Shown here: piece after piece, positions 53,781 to 63,350 of the stretch
Layout: each line of letters starts with the position of its first letter
Numbering within the stretch: position 1 is the first letter of the stretch
DNA from: Hirschia sp964342355
GTDB lineage: Bacteria > Pseudomonadota > Alphaproteobacteria > Caulobacterales > Hyphomonadaceae
DNA: 64,000 bases
Reading direction: 5' to 3'
NCBI GenBank assembly: GCA_964342355.1
Contig: CAYFFG010000007.1
Location: 62,001 to 126,000 of the forward strand
Made by a program: the position numbers and the translations under genes
Notes under the pieces: model-generated
What the model was told of the DNA's origin: nothing
The model's input: only the letters and a program-made list of their open reading frames with translations
Database searches by the model: none

Positions 53781-55031
53781 ATGCGTAACCAAACAGACCA
53801 TTTAAGCATTGCCTCGTCTGATACACGATCACTATTGTTGCGAGCGGCGACTACAGAATTCAACGAACACGGAATTACGTCTCGAACTTTTGCCAATGTT
53901 GCAGAAAGAGTCGGACTCACACGGTCGTCAGCTTACCATTATTTTGAAGATAATGAGGATTTGCTAGCGGCTTGTTATGACGCCACATGCCGCTTCCTGA
54001 AGCAATGCATTCAAGAAGCGCTCGCACAGGAAACCAGTGCGCTTGGAGTTTTGGAACGCTTTATCGAGCTCGCTCTTGCGGATGAGGCGCCCGAGGTGGC
54101 GGCGCTGAAGGAAGTGCCGTATTTAAAGCCAGACCACAGAAAGAGAATAACAAAACTCTACAATGAAGTTGTCGCTCTAATTGCCGACTGTCTGGGTCAG
54201 GCAAAAGAACAAGGTATTGTTCGCGATGTCGACCCGGTCCTGACAGCGCGCACTCTTTTAGGTCTCGTCAACTGGCCTGCGCTTGGGCAGCGATGGAACC
54301 CGGATATGAGTGCGTTTGACGGGAAAGACTTTGCTGATACGGCAAAGGATCTTTTGATCAATGGCGCACTGAAATCAGGGCGGGAGTCTTTTTCTTTTAC
54401 AGGCAAGCCCTTGCAGCCTCAAAGCATGCTTGCTGCCGATGTGTTTGACGCCGATATTTTAATGGCGGCTAAAAAAGAAGCTCTACTGGCGCAGGGGTCA
54501 TGGCTATTCAATCAACAAGGGTTTGACGCCGCTGCGCTGGGGGAGATTGGACAGCATTTTGGCGTCAGCAAGGCGGTTGTTTATCACAATGTAGGTAAAC
54601 GGGACGCCTTTATTGCAGCTTGCTACAGACGCGCCTTCGATATGTTCTTGAGGGTGGCCGAGAGAATGGGCGATGCTTCAACCCCGCCAGTTGCGATTGC
54701 TGAAGCGCTGTACACGGTGACGCACGCCTATCTGACGCCAAGTCTCGCCCCTTTAGCGCCAACAGTTGGGCTGTATTCCCTCTCGAGTGACGTACAAGAA
54801 GACCTGTCAACTGCGGCTGCTCGCCTTTACATGGCCTATGATACGGTGATGAAGAAAGGCATAGAGCAGGGGCTAATCCGTGAAGGTAATGTCGAAATGC
54901 GCGTTATGATGTTGCCTGGTTTGTTTGAGTGGGTCCCTCAATGGCATCATCATAACTCAGAAGACGAACGTCGGCATATCGCCAATCAGATCGCTAGCCT
55001 GTGGGCGCTCGGCATTAAAGCCATCGAATAG
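53781..55031 (+). CDS. tandem TetR-domain transcriptional regulator
   Basis: A 416-residue protein containing two full TetR units. HTH 1 is at about 17-66 (LLLRAATTEFNEHGITSRTF, VAERVGLTRSSAYHYFEDNEDLLAACY) with its ligand domain to about 205. HTH 2 is at about 230-282 (LLAQGSWLFNQQGFDAAAL, GQHFGVSKAVVYHNVGKRDAFIAACY) with its own ligand domain. A single chain of this kind would act as a covalent heterodimer. No frameshift or stop separates the halves. It is convergent with a BCCT transporter gene eight bases away and lies downstream of the cupredoxin. Targets are unknown. Confidence 0.85.
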   Translation: MRNQTDHLSIASSDTRSLLLRAATTEFNEHGITSRTFANVAERVGLTRSSAYHYFEDNEDLLAACYDATCRFLKQCIQEALAQETSALGVLERFIELALADEAPEVAALKEVPYLKPDHRKRITKLYNEVVALIADCLGQAKEQGIVRDVDPVLTARTLLGLVNWPALGQRWNPDMSAFDGKDFADTAKDLLINGALKSGRESFSFTGKPLQPQSMLAADVFDADILMAAKKEALLAQGSWLFNQQGFDAAALGEIGQHFGVSKAVVYHNVGKRDAFIAACYRRAFDMFLRVAERMGDASTPPVAIAEALYTVTHAYLTPSLAPLAPTVGLYSLSSDVQEDLSTAAARLYMAYDTVMKKGIEQGLIREGNVEMRVMMLPGLFEWVPQWHHHNSEDERRHIANQIASLWALGIKAIE

Positions 55032-55038
55032 TCTCCCC

Positions 55039-56613
55039 CTATGCTTCTTCGGATTTCAACCCGACCCAGAGGCTGTAACAGCAGATCAGTAGAATTGCCG
55101 CAAATGGCAATCCCGCAGTTATCGCGCCAGCCTGAAGTGAGGAAAGCGCGGTTGCGCCACCGCCTGCAAGTAGCACAATAGCGACCAGACCTTCCATGCT
55201 CGCCCAAAATATCCTCTGTGGGACCGGGGCATGCAACTTACCGCCGGCAGTAATGCTGTCGATCACAAGAGAACCTGAGTCTGAAGAGGTCACAAAAAAC
55301 ACCAGTAGAAGCAATATAGAGACGCATGATGCGACCTCACCAAAGGGCAAGTTTTCCAACATTTGAAAGAGAACGATCGAAACTTCTGAAATTCCGTCAG
55401 GAAGCGAACCTACACCCGCTTTGACCTGTTCCACTGCTGCTGTTCCAAATGCGGTGAACCAGATGGTTACAACGACAACCGGCACGAGAAGTACGGCAAG
55501 TAAGAACTCTCGTATTGTGCGACCACGTGAAACACGCGCGATAAACATTCCTACGAACGGTGACCAGGAAATCCACCAAGCCCAATAAAATATCGTCCAA
55601 TCGTGAAACCATGCGCTATCTTCACGACCAATCCAGTTACTCAGTTCGGGCGTTTCGATGACATAGTTGAATAGATTGACGCCAAAGCCTTTAAAGATCT
55701 CCGCTGTCGGGCCGAAAATGACCACATACAGCAAGACTAAAATCGCAAGTACGATATTGAGGTTTGAAAGAATCTTCACACCGCCGTCCAGTCCGCGAAC
55801 CACAGACGCAATTGCGAGGGATGTGATCAGCGAAATAATCAAAATCTGAGAAAGCAGGGTTGCCTCAATGCCGAACAAAAACTCCAAGCCGTTAGCGGCT
55901 TGGCGAGCGCCCAGCCCCAAGGAAGTGGCGAGACCAAACAGCGTAGCCACAACGGCTAAAAGGTCGATGATGTGACCTGTCCATCCCCAGACACGCTCCC
56001 CAAACAATGGATAGAATGCAGATCTGATTGTTAGCGGCAGCCCCTTGTTGAAGGTGAAAAAAGCCAAGGCCAGACCTACAACGGCGTAGACCGCCCATGG
56101 TGTTACGCCCCAATGAAAGATGGTGGCGGCAAATGCCAACTTCTGGGCCTCAGGGGTGAATGCTTCGGCATTTAGAGGTGTTCCCGACCAGCCATTATAA
56201 TAGGCAAGCGGTTCGGCAGCGCCATAAAACACCATGCCGATTCCGACACCGGCCGCAAACAGCATGGATAACCACGATTTCGTGGAAAACTCTGGTTTGG
56301 CATCAGGTCCGCCCAATCTGATTTTTCCTAGCTTGGAAAAGCCGATCGCCAGACAAAATATAAAGACAATGTTTGTGGTTATGACGAAGAACCAGTCAAA
56401 GTTGGCGAGCGTCCAGTCCCGAGCGCCTTTAAGTGCGACCGATGCAATTTCTGGAAAGACCAGCGCGCTGATACAGAATGACAACACTAGTCCTGCGGAA
56501 AGAAAGAAGACGGGATTGTGAATGTCTAGGCCGAGCCATTCCACGTTGTCCTGGCCGACTTCGTAGTCTGTTTCAAATTCCGACGCGTTGATTGGCTGGT
56601 CTTGATCAGACAA
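55039..56613 (-). CDS. BCCT family transporter
   Basis: A 524-residue inner-membrane transporter of the betaine/choline/carnitine family with 12 predicted helices. Signatures are SLGLGARQAANGLEFLFG and the tryptophan-rich FYWAWWISWSPFVGMFIARVSRGRTIREF near residues 320-348. The start is TTG with AAGGAG six bases before it, a strong site. The carboxy tail is short, lacking the long cytosolic extension of osmosensing BetP. Substrate (betaine, choline, DMSP or similar) is not decided. No choline-oxidation genes adjoin. Confidence 0.92.
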   Translation of the reverse strand: MSDQDQPINASEFETDYEVGQDNVEWLGLDIHNPVFFLSAGLVLSFCISALVFPEIASVALKGARDWTLANFDWFFVITTNIVFIFCLAIGFSKLGKIRLGGPDAKPEFSTKSWLSMLFAAGVGIGMVFYGAAEPLAYYNGWSGTPLNAEAFTPEAQKLAFAATIFHWGVTPWAVYAVVGLALAFFTFNKGLPLTIRSAFYPLFGERVWGWTGHIIDLLAVVATLFGLATSLGLGARQAANGLEFLFGIEATLLSQILIISLITSLAIASVVRGLDGGVKILSNLNIVLAILVLLYVVIFGPTAEIFKGFGVNLFNYVIETPELSNWIGREDSAWFHDWTIFYWAWWISWSPFVGMFIARVSRGRTIREFLLAVLLVPVVVVTIWFTAFGTAAVEQVKAGVGSLPDGISEVSIVLFQMLENLPFGEVASCVSILLLLVFFVTSSDSGSLVIDSITAGGKLHAPVPQRIFWASMEGLVAIVLLAGGGATALSSLQAGAITAGLPFAAILLICCYSLWVGLKSEEA

Positions 56614-56947
56614 GCGAGGCTCCTTGGTTCCTGGGATTATTCGACGCTAAAAACATAGCGTGAGCTTAAAAAGTTAGCACTTCGAAGCATATGTGAAGAA
56701 TAGACGCAATTGTTGCAGAATTGCCACCTGCGCATAACATTCAGAAAATAAAGAAAAAAAACACTGAGCAGGCCTATTTCTCAAGATTGTGAACTCGTTG
56801 TGTTACGTAACAATCCTTTTAATGGGCGAATAATCTGCTACCGAAAATTCCAGATTTCACGACCGATCCAACGTTTTTGCGCATCGATTCGTTTAGATGT
56901 GCGAAGGAAAATCTCGTTTCGGAGCAAACCAAAAGGGAAATTTTGTA
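56614..56947. other. divergent intergenic region between BCCT and TonB receptor genes
   Basis: About 330 bases, AT-rich in the middle, with no credible gene. It contains the palindrome TGTTACGTAACA and presumably both promoters. The right end provides the AGGGA ribosome site of the receptor gene. Confidence 0.5.
56801..56812. promoter_or_regulatory. 12-base palindrome, possible operator
   Basis: TGTTACGTAACA is a perfect palindrome 136 bases before the TonB receptor start and 188 before the BCCT start. Its regulator is unknown. Confidence 0.35.
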
Positions 56948-59614
56948 ATGTCCAAGAAGCTGAACAGTGTCTCACTGATCGCGATTGCTTCAATGGCGTT
57001 CGCGGGTACTGCGACCGCTCAAGAAACTGACGAAGGAACTTCCAGTCGTCGTCTAGACACAATATCCATCACCGCTACCAAACGGACAGAAAGCGCCCAG
57101 GACGTACCGATTGCTGTCAACGCCATTGGTTCTGCTGAGTTAGAAGAATTGGACATTAATGTCTTCACTGACTACCTAACACAGCTTCCTGGCGTAACTG
57201 CAGGTGGCAGCGGGCCGGGACAAAGTACAATTTACATTCGTGGTGTCGCATCCACGACGCCAAACCTGACCACTGCGGGTGTTGCGGGGTTATCGCCGAA
57301 CGTTGCTTTCTATCTTGATGAACAGCCGTTGGCTCAGCCTGGCCGTAACCTTGATGTTTACGCTGCCGACCTGGAGCGGATTGAGGTGTTGTCTGGTCCG
57401 CAGGGTACGCTTTTCGGCGCCAGCTCGCAGGCGGGTACTGTTCGACTGATTACCAACAAGCCGAACTTTGACGGTGTGTCCGGAAGCGCGAACTTCTCAA
57501 CATCATTCACGGATGGCGGTGAACTTTCTAACAAGGTTGAAGCTGTTCTCAACGTTCCCGTCACAGACAAGTTTGCTGTTCGTGGTGTTGTATACACTGA
57601 CAATCAGGGCGGTTACATTGATAACGTTCCGGGTACGCTATCCGCTGAACAAAGCGCACGTTTCCGCTCTGCAGGCACTGTTCGCGAAAACGGATTGCCT
57701 GTTTCTGACAATCGTGAAGGGATCCAAGGTGGCGCCGACCTTTCAAATGTTGAGTTCCAGGAAGCCAGCATTGTAGCGTCCGGTCTCGCAGAAAACGATG
57801 TTAATGACACTGTGTATTCTGGTTACCGCGTTAGTGGTCTTTACGAGTTCAATGAAAACTGGAATCTGCTTGTTGGCATAGCTCAACAAAAACTGGATTC
57901 AGAAGGTGTTTTCTTCTCTGACCCTGACTTGGACGACTGGGACATCCAGCGTTACGAGGACGATGACCTCAATGATGAGTTCACCAACCTCAGCTGGACT
58001 TTGACAGGTGAGCTGGCAGGTCTTGAGGCAGTTTACACGGGTGCGTTTACAGACCGTGAAACAAGTCAGCGTGTAGATTACACCGATTATCTCTTTGTTG
58101 GTCCATACCTCCCATATTACATCTGTGATGGTTCCGTAACGGACCCTGGAGATGGGGTTGACCCGTCAGGTGTGTGTTATGCGCCTAACCAGTTTGTGAA
58201 TTCATCTACTGAAACTGAGACAATCACGCAGGAGCTGCGCTTTAACACGCCGGCCGAATACCGTCTTCGTGCGACATTCGGTGGTTTCTATAGCGATCTG
58301 GAACTAGCTGAGCGCAACGACTTCACTTACCCAGGCTCCTTACAGGCAGATGTTTTCGGACAACCAGTCCCCGGACACCCAAACAATGGTTTTGCGCCAA
58401 ACTTTGCGTTTGATACCGGATACCGTTCACGTACAGACGCATTTCCTGACGGCGTGATTTTCCGCAACGATGTTCTACGCACAGATGAGCAATTTGGTCT
58501 GTTTGGTGAAGCAACTTACGATATCGTGCCTGAGACACTTTCATTCTCGCTTGGTGCGCGTCTCTATGATGTTGCGGTCGATCTGGAAGGTAGCGCCAAC
58601 TCGTCTTTCTGTAACAGTTTCCAAGCCGATGCGAATGCGTTCGGTACGGACATTTCCGACCTTTATAATGGTGACGGTGAGTTCACCTTCCGTGGCACCT
58701 GTGACACGTCTCGCCACATCACATACAACAACACTCAAAGCGTTGAAGACATCATGGCGATAGACCCTGAACTGTCGGAAGCGCAGGCTGTTCAGATCTT
58801 CAACTCCACGCGTGCGCCTGATAAAGCTGAAGCTGATGGTGTCATTGTGAAGGCGACACTAAACTGGACGCCAACGACGGACCTTCTGTTCTATGCAACA
58901 TATTCTGAAGGTTTCAGAGCTGGTATCTTGAACCGTCCAGGCGGCGCCCAGGGACCAGGCGGTTACACAGTTCCATTCCAGGTCGACACAGATGATGTGA
59001 CGAACTACGAACTTGGTTGGAAAACTTTCCTTCTGGATGGTGCGTTGCGCTTTAACGGGTCGGCATTCTTTGTCGAAGCTGAGGGTCTGCAAACGACAAT
59101 CTTCGACACATCCATCATTAATCTATTCTTCTCCGATAATGCGGCGAATGCAGAGATCTTTGGTGTGGAAGGTGACTTTGCGTGGGCGGCGACTGATAAC
59201 CTCACCGTGTCGGGCGCTTTTTCTGCGCTTGATTCCGAAATTACAGAAGTCTTGGTGCCAACAGGTGATGTTCTGGTCGGTGAGCCATTGGCGTTTGCTC
59301 CAGAATTTCAGGGTAACCTGAGAGCGCGCTACGAGTGGGAATTCGGTGACTACACTGCGCACATCATGCCGCAGATTGTGTATTCGTCGGAAGCGTTCAC
59401 TGACATCATCGAAGTGAACAAGTTTGAACTCGACAGCTGGACCACCCTTGCCCTGTCCGCAGGTGTCAAGAAAGATGACTGGCGGATCGAAATCTTTGGT
59501 GAGAACCTGACGAACGAAGCTGCCGAGATCTCAGGAAGTTTTGTTTACGACCAGCAGCGCGTCACACTTGCGCGTCCACGGACAATAGGTGTGCGTGTTG
59601 GAGTTGATTTCTAG
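56948..59614 (+). CDS. TonB-dependent outer membrane receptor
   Basis: An 888-residue receptor. Signal peptide about 1-25 (ending TATAQ), TonB box DTISITA, then a plug with AFYLDEQPLAQPGRNLDV and ERIEVLSGPQGTLFGASSQAG. The barrel ends VRVGVDF. The ATG at 56948 sits ten bases after AGGGA; the frame from 56897 adds 17 unlike residues. It is larger than the receptor at the left end of the window. A TPR-sulfotransferase gene follows on the same strand after an inverted repeat, a pairing seen around TonB receptors in marine alphaproteobacteria as I recall. The ligand is unknown. Confidence 0.93.
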   Translation: MSKKLNSVSLIAIASMAFAGTATAQETDEGTSSRRLDTISITATKRTESAQDVPIAVNAIGSAELEELDINVFTDYLTQLPGVTAGGSGPGQSTIYIRGVASTTPNLTTAGVAGLSPNVAFYLDEQPLAQPGRNLDVYAADLERIEVLSGPQGTLFGASSQAGTVRLITNKPNFDGVSGSANFSTSFTDGGELSNKVEAVLNVPVTDKFAVRGVVYTDNQGGYIDNVPGTLSAEQSARFRSAGTVRENGLPVSDNREGIQGGADLSNVEFQEASIVASGLAENDVNDTVYSGYRVSGLYEFNENWNLLVGIAQQKLDSEGVFFSDPDLDDWDIQRYEDDDLNDEFTNLSWTLTGELAGLEAVYTGAFTDRETSQRVDYTDYLFVGPYLPYYICDGSVTDPGDGVDPSGVCYAPNQFVNSSTETETITQELRFNTPAEYRLRATFGGFYSDLELAERNDFTYPGSLQADVFGQPVPGHPNNGFAPNFAFDTGYRSRTDAFPDGVIFRNDVLRTDEQFGLFGEATYDIVPETLSFSLGARLYDVAVDLEGSANSSFCNSFQADANAFGTDISDLYNGDGEFTFRGTCDTSRHITYNNTQSVEDIMAIDPELSEAQAVQIFNSTRAPDKAEADGVIVKATLNWTPTTDLLFYATYSEGFRAGILNRPGGAQGPGGYTVPFQVDTDDVTNYELGWKTFLLDGALRFNGSAFFVEAEGLQTTIFDTSIINLFFSDNAANAEIFGVEGDFAWAATDNLTVSGAFSALDSEITEVLVPTGDVLVGEPLAFAPEFQGNLRARYEWEFGDYTAHIMPQIVYSSEAFTDIIEVNKFELDSWTTLALSAGVKKDDWRIEIFGENLTNEAAEISGSFVYDQQRVTLARPRTIGVRVGVDF

Positions 59615-59650
59615 CGCCCTCCTTGCGGTTTAGAAATTGAACTGAAACAT

Positions 59651-59685
59651 TTGAAGCGCTCCAATGTTTATTTGGAGCGCTTCAA
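59651..59685. repeat. 14-bp perfect inverted repeat between TonB receptor and sulfotransferase
   Basis: TTGAAGCGCTCCAA and TTGGAGCGCTTCAA pair over 14 bases around the loop TGTTTAT. It ends 17 bases before the sulfotransferase ATG. No T-run follows (TCCGTTTATAG), so it could stop RNA polymerase weakly, protect the upstream mRNA, or regulate the downstream gene. Confidence 0.75.
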
Positions 59686-59702
59686 TCCGTTTATAGACGA
59701 TT

Positions 59703-61688
59703 ATGATGAACCAAGCTGAATTAGCACCTGATGCCATGAAATCCATTCGCAACCTTATGGGGAGCGGGCAATTTGAAAGGGCTCTGGAAATACTGGATGC
59801 AGAGTTGGGGGCGCAACCGCAAAACCATGAAGCACAATACATGGCGGCTGTGTGTTCACGTTATTTAGGGCGCTATGATGATGCCAGAGAGCGCCTCGAC
59901 GCCTTGATCGAAGCATCCCCAGAGTTTGGTCGAGCACACCAAGAGCTTGGACATCTATTGCTCACCCAGGGTGACGAAAGCTTGGCATTGAGCGCATTTA
60001 CAAATGCGTGTCGATTTAATCCCGGACTTGAAGTGAGTTGGCGTAAGCAAGCCGAGTTGCTAGCGAAAGCCGGGATGCATCAAGCTGCAAATGCAGCATA
60101 TGGGCAAGCGCAAAGGTTGGCGACGCTGCCAAAGGAACTCGTTTCTGTCACAAATCTTGTGGCCGAAGGAAAACTCCTAAAAGCTGAGAATCTTTGCCGC
60201 AGGTTCCTGAAAGTAAATCCGCGCAATGTGGAGGGCATGCGTCTTCTTGCGGATATTGGGGAACAGTTGAATGTTCTGGAAGATGCTGAAGTTTTGTTAG
60301 AGCACGCGGTGTCTTTCGAGCCGGATAACGTACAGTTGCGCCTAGATTACATCCAAGTTCTGCGTAAGCGTCAAAAGTATGAGGGCGCTTTAAAAGAAGC
60401 CAGGCATTTATATGACAAGGACCCGGAGAACCCTGTTTTTCAATCCAATCTTGCAATTATTCAAATGCAGGCCGGTGACTTTGAAAACGCGATTGCTTTG
60501 TTCGATCGTGTTCTGGAAACACTGCCAAATGATCCAGCCACGCTGACGTCGAAAGGACATGCTTTAAAGACATGGGGTAAGCATACGGCTGCAGTCACAT
60601 CTTACAAAAGCGCATGCGAAAATCGCCCAGAACAAGGCGATGCCTGGTACGCATTGGCAAATTTGAAAACCTACAAATTTGATGAAGAAGAGATTGAACG
60701 GATGCAGGCTAAAGAAGCAGATCCGTTGATATCTCATTCTGACAGGTTTCATTTTTGTTTTGCGCTTGGAAAGGCATTCGAAGATCGGGGCCAATATGAT
60801 CGATCCTTCCATTATTATGACAAGGGTAATGCCTTAAAACGGGCAATGAGCCGCTACACTACGCAAGGCATGCTGGATGAGTTTGAAGCGCAGAAATCAG
60901 CCTGTACGGGCGAACTTTTTCAAAGCAAAATGGGACTGGGATGTAAGGCGGCGGACCCGATTTTTATCGTAGGTTTGCCCCGGGCTGGATCGACCTTGAT
61001 CGAACAAATCCTGGCGTCTCACAGTCAGGTGGACGGGACGCTAGAACTGCCGAATATTCTTTCCATTGCGCAACAGTTGAGAGGTAGAAACCGTAGCGAA
61101 GGTGGCGCATATCCAGCTAATCTTCTTGATTTGCAGGGGGATCAACTGGCAGAACTGGGGCAGGAATACATAGACACAACCCGCATCCATCGACAGGGCG
61201 CACCATTTTTTACTGACAAGATGCCAAACAATTTCAGGCACATTGGCCTCATTCATCTTATCTTGCCCAACGCCAAGGTAATTGATGCAAGACGCGCTGC
61301 CATGGATTGCTGTTTTTCTGGTTTTAAACAGCTGTTTGCCGAGGGGCAGGAGTTTACATACGGATTAGAAGAAGTTGGTGGCTATTATCAAGCCTATGTC
61401 GATTTGATGGACCATTGGGATAACGTTCTCCCGGGCAAGGTTTTGCGCGTTCAACACGAGGACGTGATTGAAGATCTTGAGGGTCAGGTCAAGAGGATAC
61501 TCGATTACTGCAACCTGCCGTTTGAAACTGCATGTGTTGATTTCCATAAAAATGACCGCGCTGTTCGAACCGCCAGTTCAGAACAGGTTCGACAGCCCAT
61601 TAATCGTAAGGGGCTAGACGTATGGCGGCATTTTGAGGCACATCTTGCTCCTCTTAAAAAGGCGTTGGGGGATAACTTGGCGCCCTAG
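59703..61688 (+). CDS. TPR-repeat sulfotransferase
   Basis: A 661-residue cytoplasmic protein. Residues 1 to about 380 are tetratricopeptide repeats (NHEAQYMAAVCSRYLGRYDDA, and PENPVFQSNLAIIQMQAGDFENA show the spacing). The sulfotransferase domain starts near 420 with the PAPS-binding loop IFIVGLPRAGSTLIEQIL, followed by the 3'-phosphate strand RRAAMDCCFSGFKQLF. Such proteins probably sulfate a protein or glycan acceptor. Two adjacent ATGs (59703, 59706) have no clear ribosome site, perhaps because a hairpin lies just upstream. The acceptor is unknown. Confidence 0.88.
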   Translation: MMNQAELAPDAMKSIRNLMGSGQFERALEILDAELGAQPQNHEAQYMAAVCSRYLGRYDDARERLDALIEASPEFGRAHQELGHLLLTQGDESLALSAFTNACRFNPGLEVSWRKQAELLAKAGMHQAANAAYGQAQRLATLPKELVSVTNLVAEGKLLKAENLCRRFLKVNPRNVEGMRLLADIGEQLNVLEDAEVLLEHAVSFEPDNVQLRLDYIQVLRKRQKYEGALKEARHLYDKDPENPVFQSNLAIIQMQAGDFENAIALFDRVLETLPNDPATLTSKGHALKTWGKHTAAVTSYKSACENRPEQGDAWYALANLKTYKFDEEEIERMQAKEADPLISHSDRFHFCFALGKAFEDRGQYDRSFHYYDKGNALKRAMSRYTTQGMLDEFEAQKSACTGELFQSKMGLGCKAADPIFIVGLPRAGSTLIEQILASHSQVDGTLELPNILSIAQQLRGRNRSEGGAYPANLLDLQGDQLAELGQEYIDTTRIHRQGAPFFTDKMPNNFRHIGLIHLILPNAKVIDARRAAMDCCFSGFKQLFAEGQEFTYGLEEVGGYYQAYVDLMDHWDNVLPGKVLRVQHEDVIEDLEGQVKRILDYCNLPFETACVDFHKNDRAVRTASSEQVRQPINRKGLDVWRHFEAHLAPLKKALGDNLAP

Positions 61689-61709
61689 ATTTCGTGTTGG
61701 AAATTGACA

Positions 61710-62207
61710 ATGAACCAACGTGCAAATGATGCTCTGATCGCTTTGCGGCGGATCCAACGAAAGATCGAGCTAGAAGCGCGATTATTGGCGCGTGACGCTA
61801 ACCTCACCCCGTCCCAATTGAGGGTGTTGCAACTACTTGATGAGCATGAGTCGATTTCAGCCGGTGAGATTGCGGCCAAAACACAATTGAGTAACGCTAC
61901 GATTACCGCATTGATTGATCGGATGGTGGTGCGCAACCTGGTTGCAAGGACGCGCTGTAATACAGATCGCAGGAAGGTGTGGTTGGCTCTTTTGCCTGAC
62001 GGTCGCAAGGCGCTAAAAGATGCGCCGAGAAATTTACAGCTGATCTTCCAATCTAGGTTTGATGCGTTGGAGCCTTGGGAGCAGGCTATGTTGATTTCAT
62101 CGCTAGAAAAAGTTGCATTGATGTTGGATGCAGACTCTCTTGAAGTCGCCCCAATTTTGACCGCTGGTGAAATTGATCAAAAGACCAAATCAGATGAAGG
62201 GGTCTAA
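61710..62207 (+). CDS. MarR family transcriptional regulator
   Basis: A 165-residue winged-helix regulator. The core runs LTPSQLRVLQLLDEHESISAGEIA, then KTQLSNATITALIDRMVVRNLVARTRCNTDRRKVWLALLPDG (helix, recognition helix and wing). The start ATG is at 61710, six bases inside a TTG-initiated frame. It lies 21 bases after the sulfotransferase gene and ends by overlapping the convergent glucokinase gene by four bases. Its targets are unknown; the operator-like repeats near the efflux adaptor are candidates. Confidence 0.88.
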   Translation: MNQRANDALIALRRIQRKIELEARLLARDANLTPSQLRVLQLLDEHESISAGEIAAKTQLSNATITALIDRMVVRNLVARTRCNTDRRKVWLALLPDGRKALKDAPRNLQLIFQSRFDALEPWEQAMLISSLEKVALMLDADSLEVAPILTAGEIDQKTKSDEGV

Positions 62208-63169
62208 GCTTGGTCCAGAAGTACAGACGCGGCGGCACCCAGAAGGGGTGCGTCTGGTGACTTGATAAGTTTTATCGGCGTTTTTTCCATATATTTGGAC
62301 ATAGGTCCTCGTTCATAAAAACGGGGAAGCACATCTTGCCGATTCAGGAACGGTTCCAGAAGTTCAGTCACTCCGCCTGCTAGCCAAACACCGCCCTTAG
62401 CGCCACATATAAGCATGGCGTCGCCCATAGCGCTCATAATCGCGCGTGCTCTAACAAGGCAAATATCCAAGCATATAGGGTTATTTTTCAGAGCTTTTGC
62501 AACTGCTTCTGATTGGCTAATAGAAAAACGATTTTTCCCATAAATGTTACCAATAGCCTCAGCGAGCGTCTCAAAATGCTTGCCGCCCGTAACAGATTCC
62601 AAAGTGACGACTTCATGAAAGCGTCGTAGTTGGCGCAGGAGTTCAATTTCCAAGTCAGAAGAGGGCGCGTAAATCTGGTGTCCGCCTTCTCCGGCGAGGA
62701 CGTTCCAGTGTTTCGCAAATGGAATAAGTGTTCCCAGTCCAAAACCAGTACCTGCCCCGCCTACGACGTGAGGCGAGTTTGTGTCACCCTCAGCGTTGAC
62801 GATAAACGTATAGTGATTTGTGTCTAACTCAGGTGCAGACCGGGCCATAGCCTTAAAGTCGTTGATTATAGTGATATGGGAGATGCCGGAACTTTGGGAA
62901 ATATCGGACGCATTTATCAACCAGTCTCTATTTGTCAGGCTGGCGGTATTACCATCGACTGGCCCAGCGACCGCCAGAGTGGCTGTAGTGAGGTCTGTGC
63001 CAGATGTTCGAATATAAGCAGACAAAACGTCTTTGAACTGATCAAATAGGTCATTCTGAAATTTAAAAAAGCGACTAATTTTGAGCGTTTTGCCTGCCGC
63101 AAGTTCGACTTCAGCAAAACGGGAGTTAGTTCCCCCTATGTCTCCGACAATGATCTTGTTTTCTTGCAT
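62204..63169 (-). CDS. glk: glucokinase
   Basis: A 321-residue hexokinase-fold kinase of the bacterial Glk family that phosphorylates glucose with ATP. The phosphate-binding motif is VGDIGGTNSRFAE; the sugar-binding region ITIINDFKAMARS and the GGAGTGFGLG glycine motif follow. GGVTELLEPF near the end is family-like. Length is right. With zwf elsewhere in the window it supports glucose entry to the Entner-Doudoroff route. Several dyad repeats precede its start. Confidence 0.92.
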   Translation of the reverse strand: MQENKIIVGDIGGTNSRFAEVELAAGKTLKISRFFKFQNDLFDQFKDVLSAYIRTSGTDLTTATLAVAGPVDGNTASLTNRDWLINASDISQSSGISHITIINDFKAMARSAPELDTNHYTFIVNAEGDTNSPHVVGGAGTGFGLGTLIPFAKHWNVLAGEGGHQIYAPSSDLEIELLRQLRRFHEVVTLESVTGGKHFETLAEAIGNIYGKNRFSISQSEAVAKALKNNPICLDICLVRARAIMSAMGDAMLICGAKGGVWLAGGVTELLEPFLNRQDVLPRFYERGPMSKYMEKTPIKLIKSPDAPLLGAAASVLLDQA

Positions 63170-63204
63170 TTGGGCTAACTTTAAAAATGGGTGCTGATCT
63201 TGGG

Positions 63205-63218
63205 ATGAGACATCTCAT
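63205..63218. promoter_or_regulatory. dyad ATGAGA-CA-TCTCAT near glk start
   Basis: Two perfect six-base arms separated by two bases, 36 bases upstream of the glucokinase start. It is placed where a repressor could block the glk promoter. No known site is matched. Confidence 0.35.
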
Positions 63219-63253
63219 TGAGCTTGTTTGTCAAAGGTTTTAACCAATCAAAA

Positions 63254-63279
63254 CAATTTACTATACCTTGGGTAAATTG
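63254..63279. promoter_or_regulatory. 8-bp dyad CAATTTAC/GTAAATTG
   Basis: Perfect eight-base arms around a ten-base spacer, midway between the divergent glucokinase and efflux adaptor genes. The shape is that of an operator for a dimeric regulator such as a MarR or LacI protein. Confidence 0.4.
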
Positions 63280-63350
63280 AGATTCACACCAGTCTGATAT
63301 CGTGATTGAATTGATGAGAAGTGGGGATCCGTCAAATCTGCCTGCATCTT

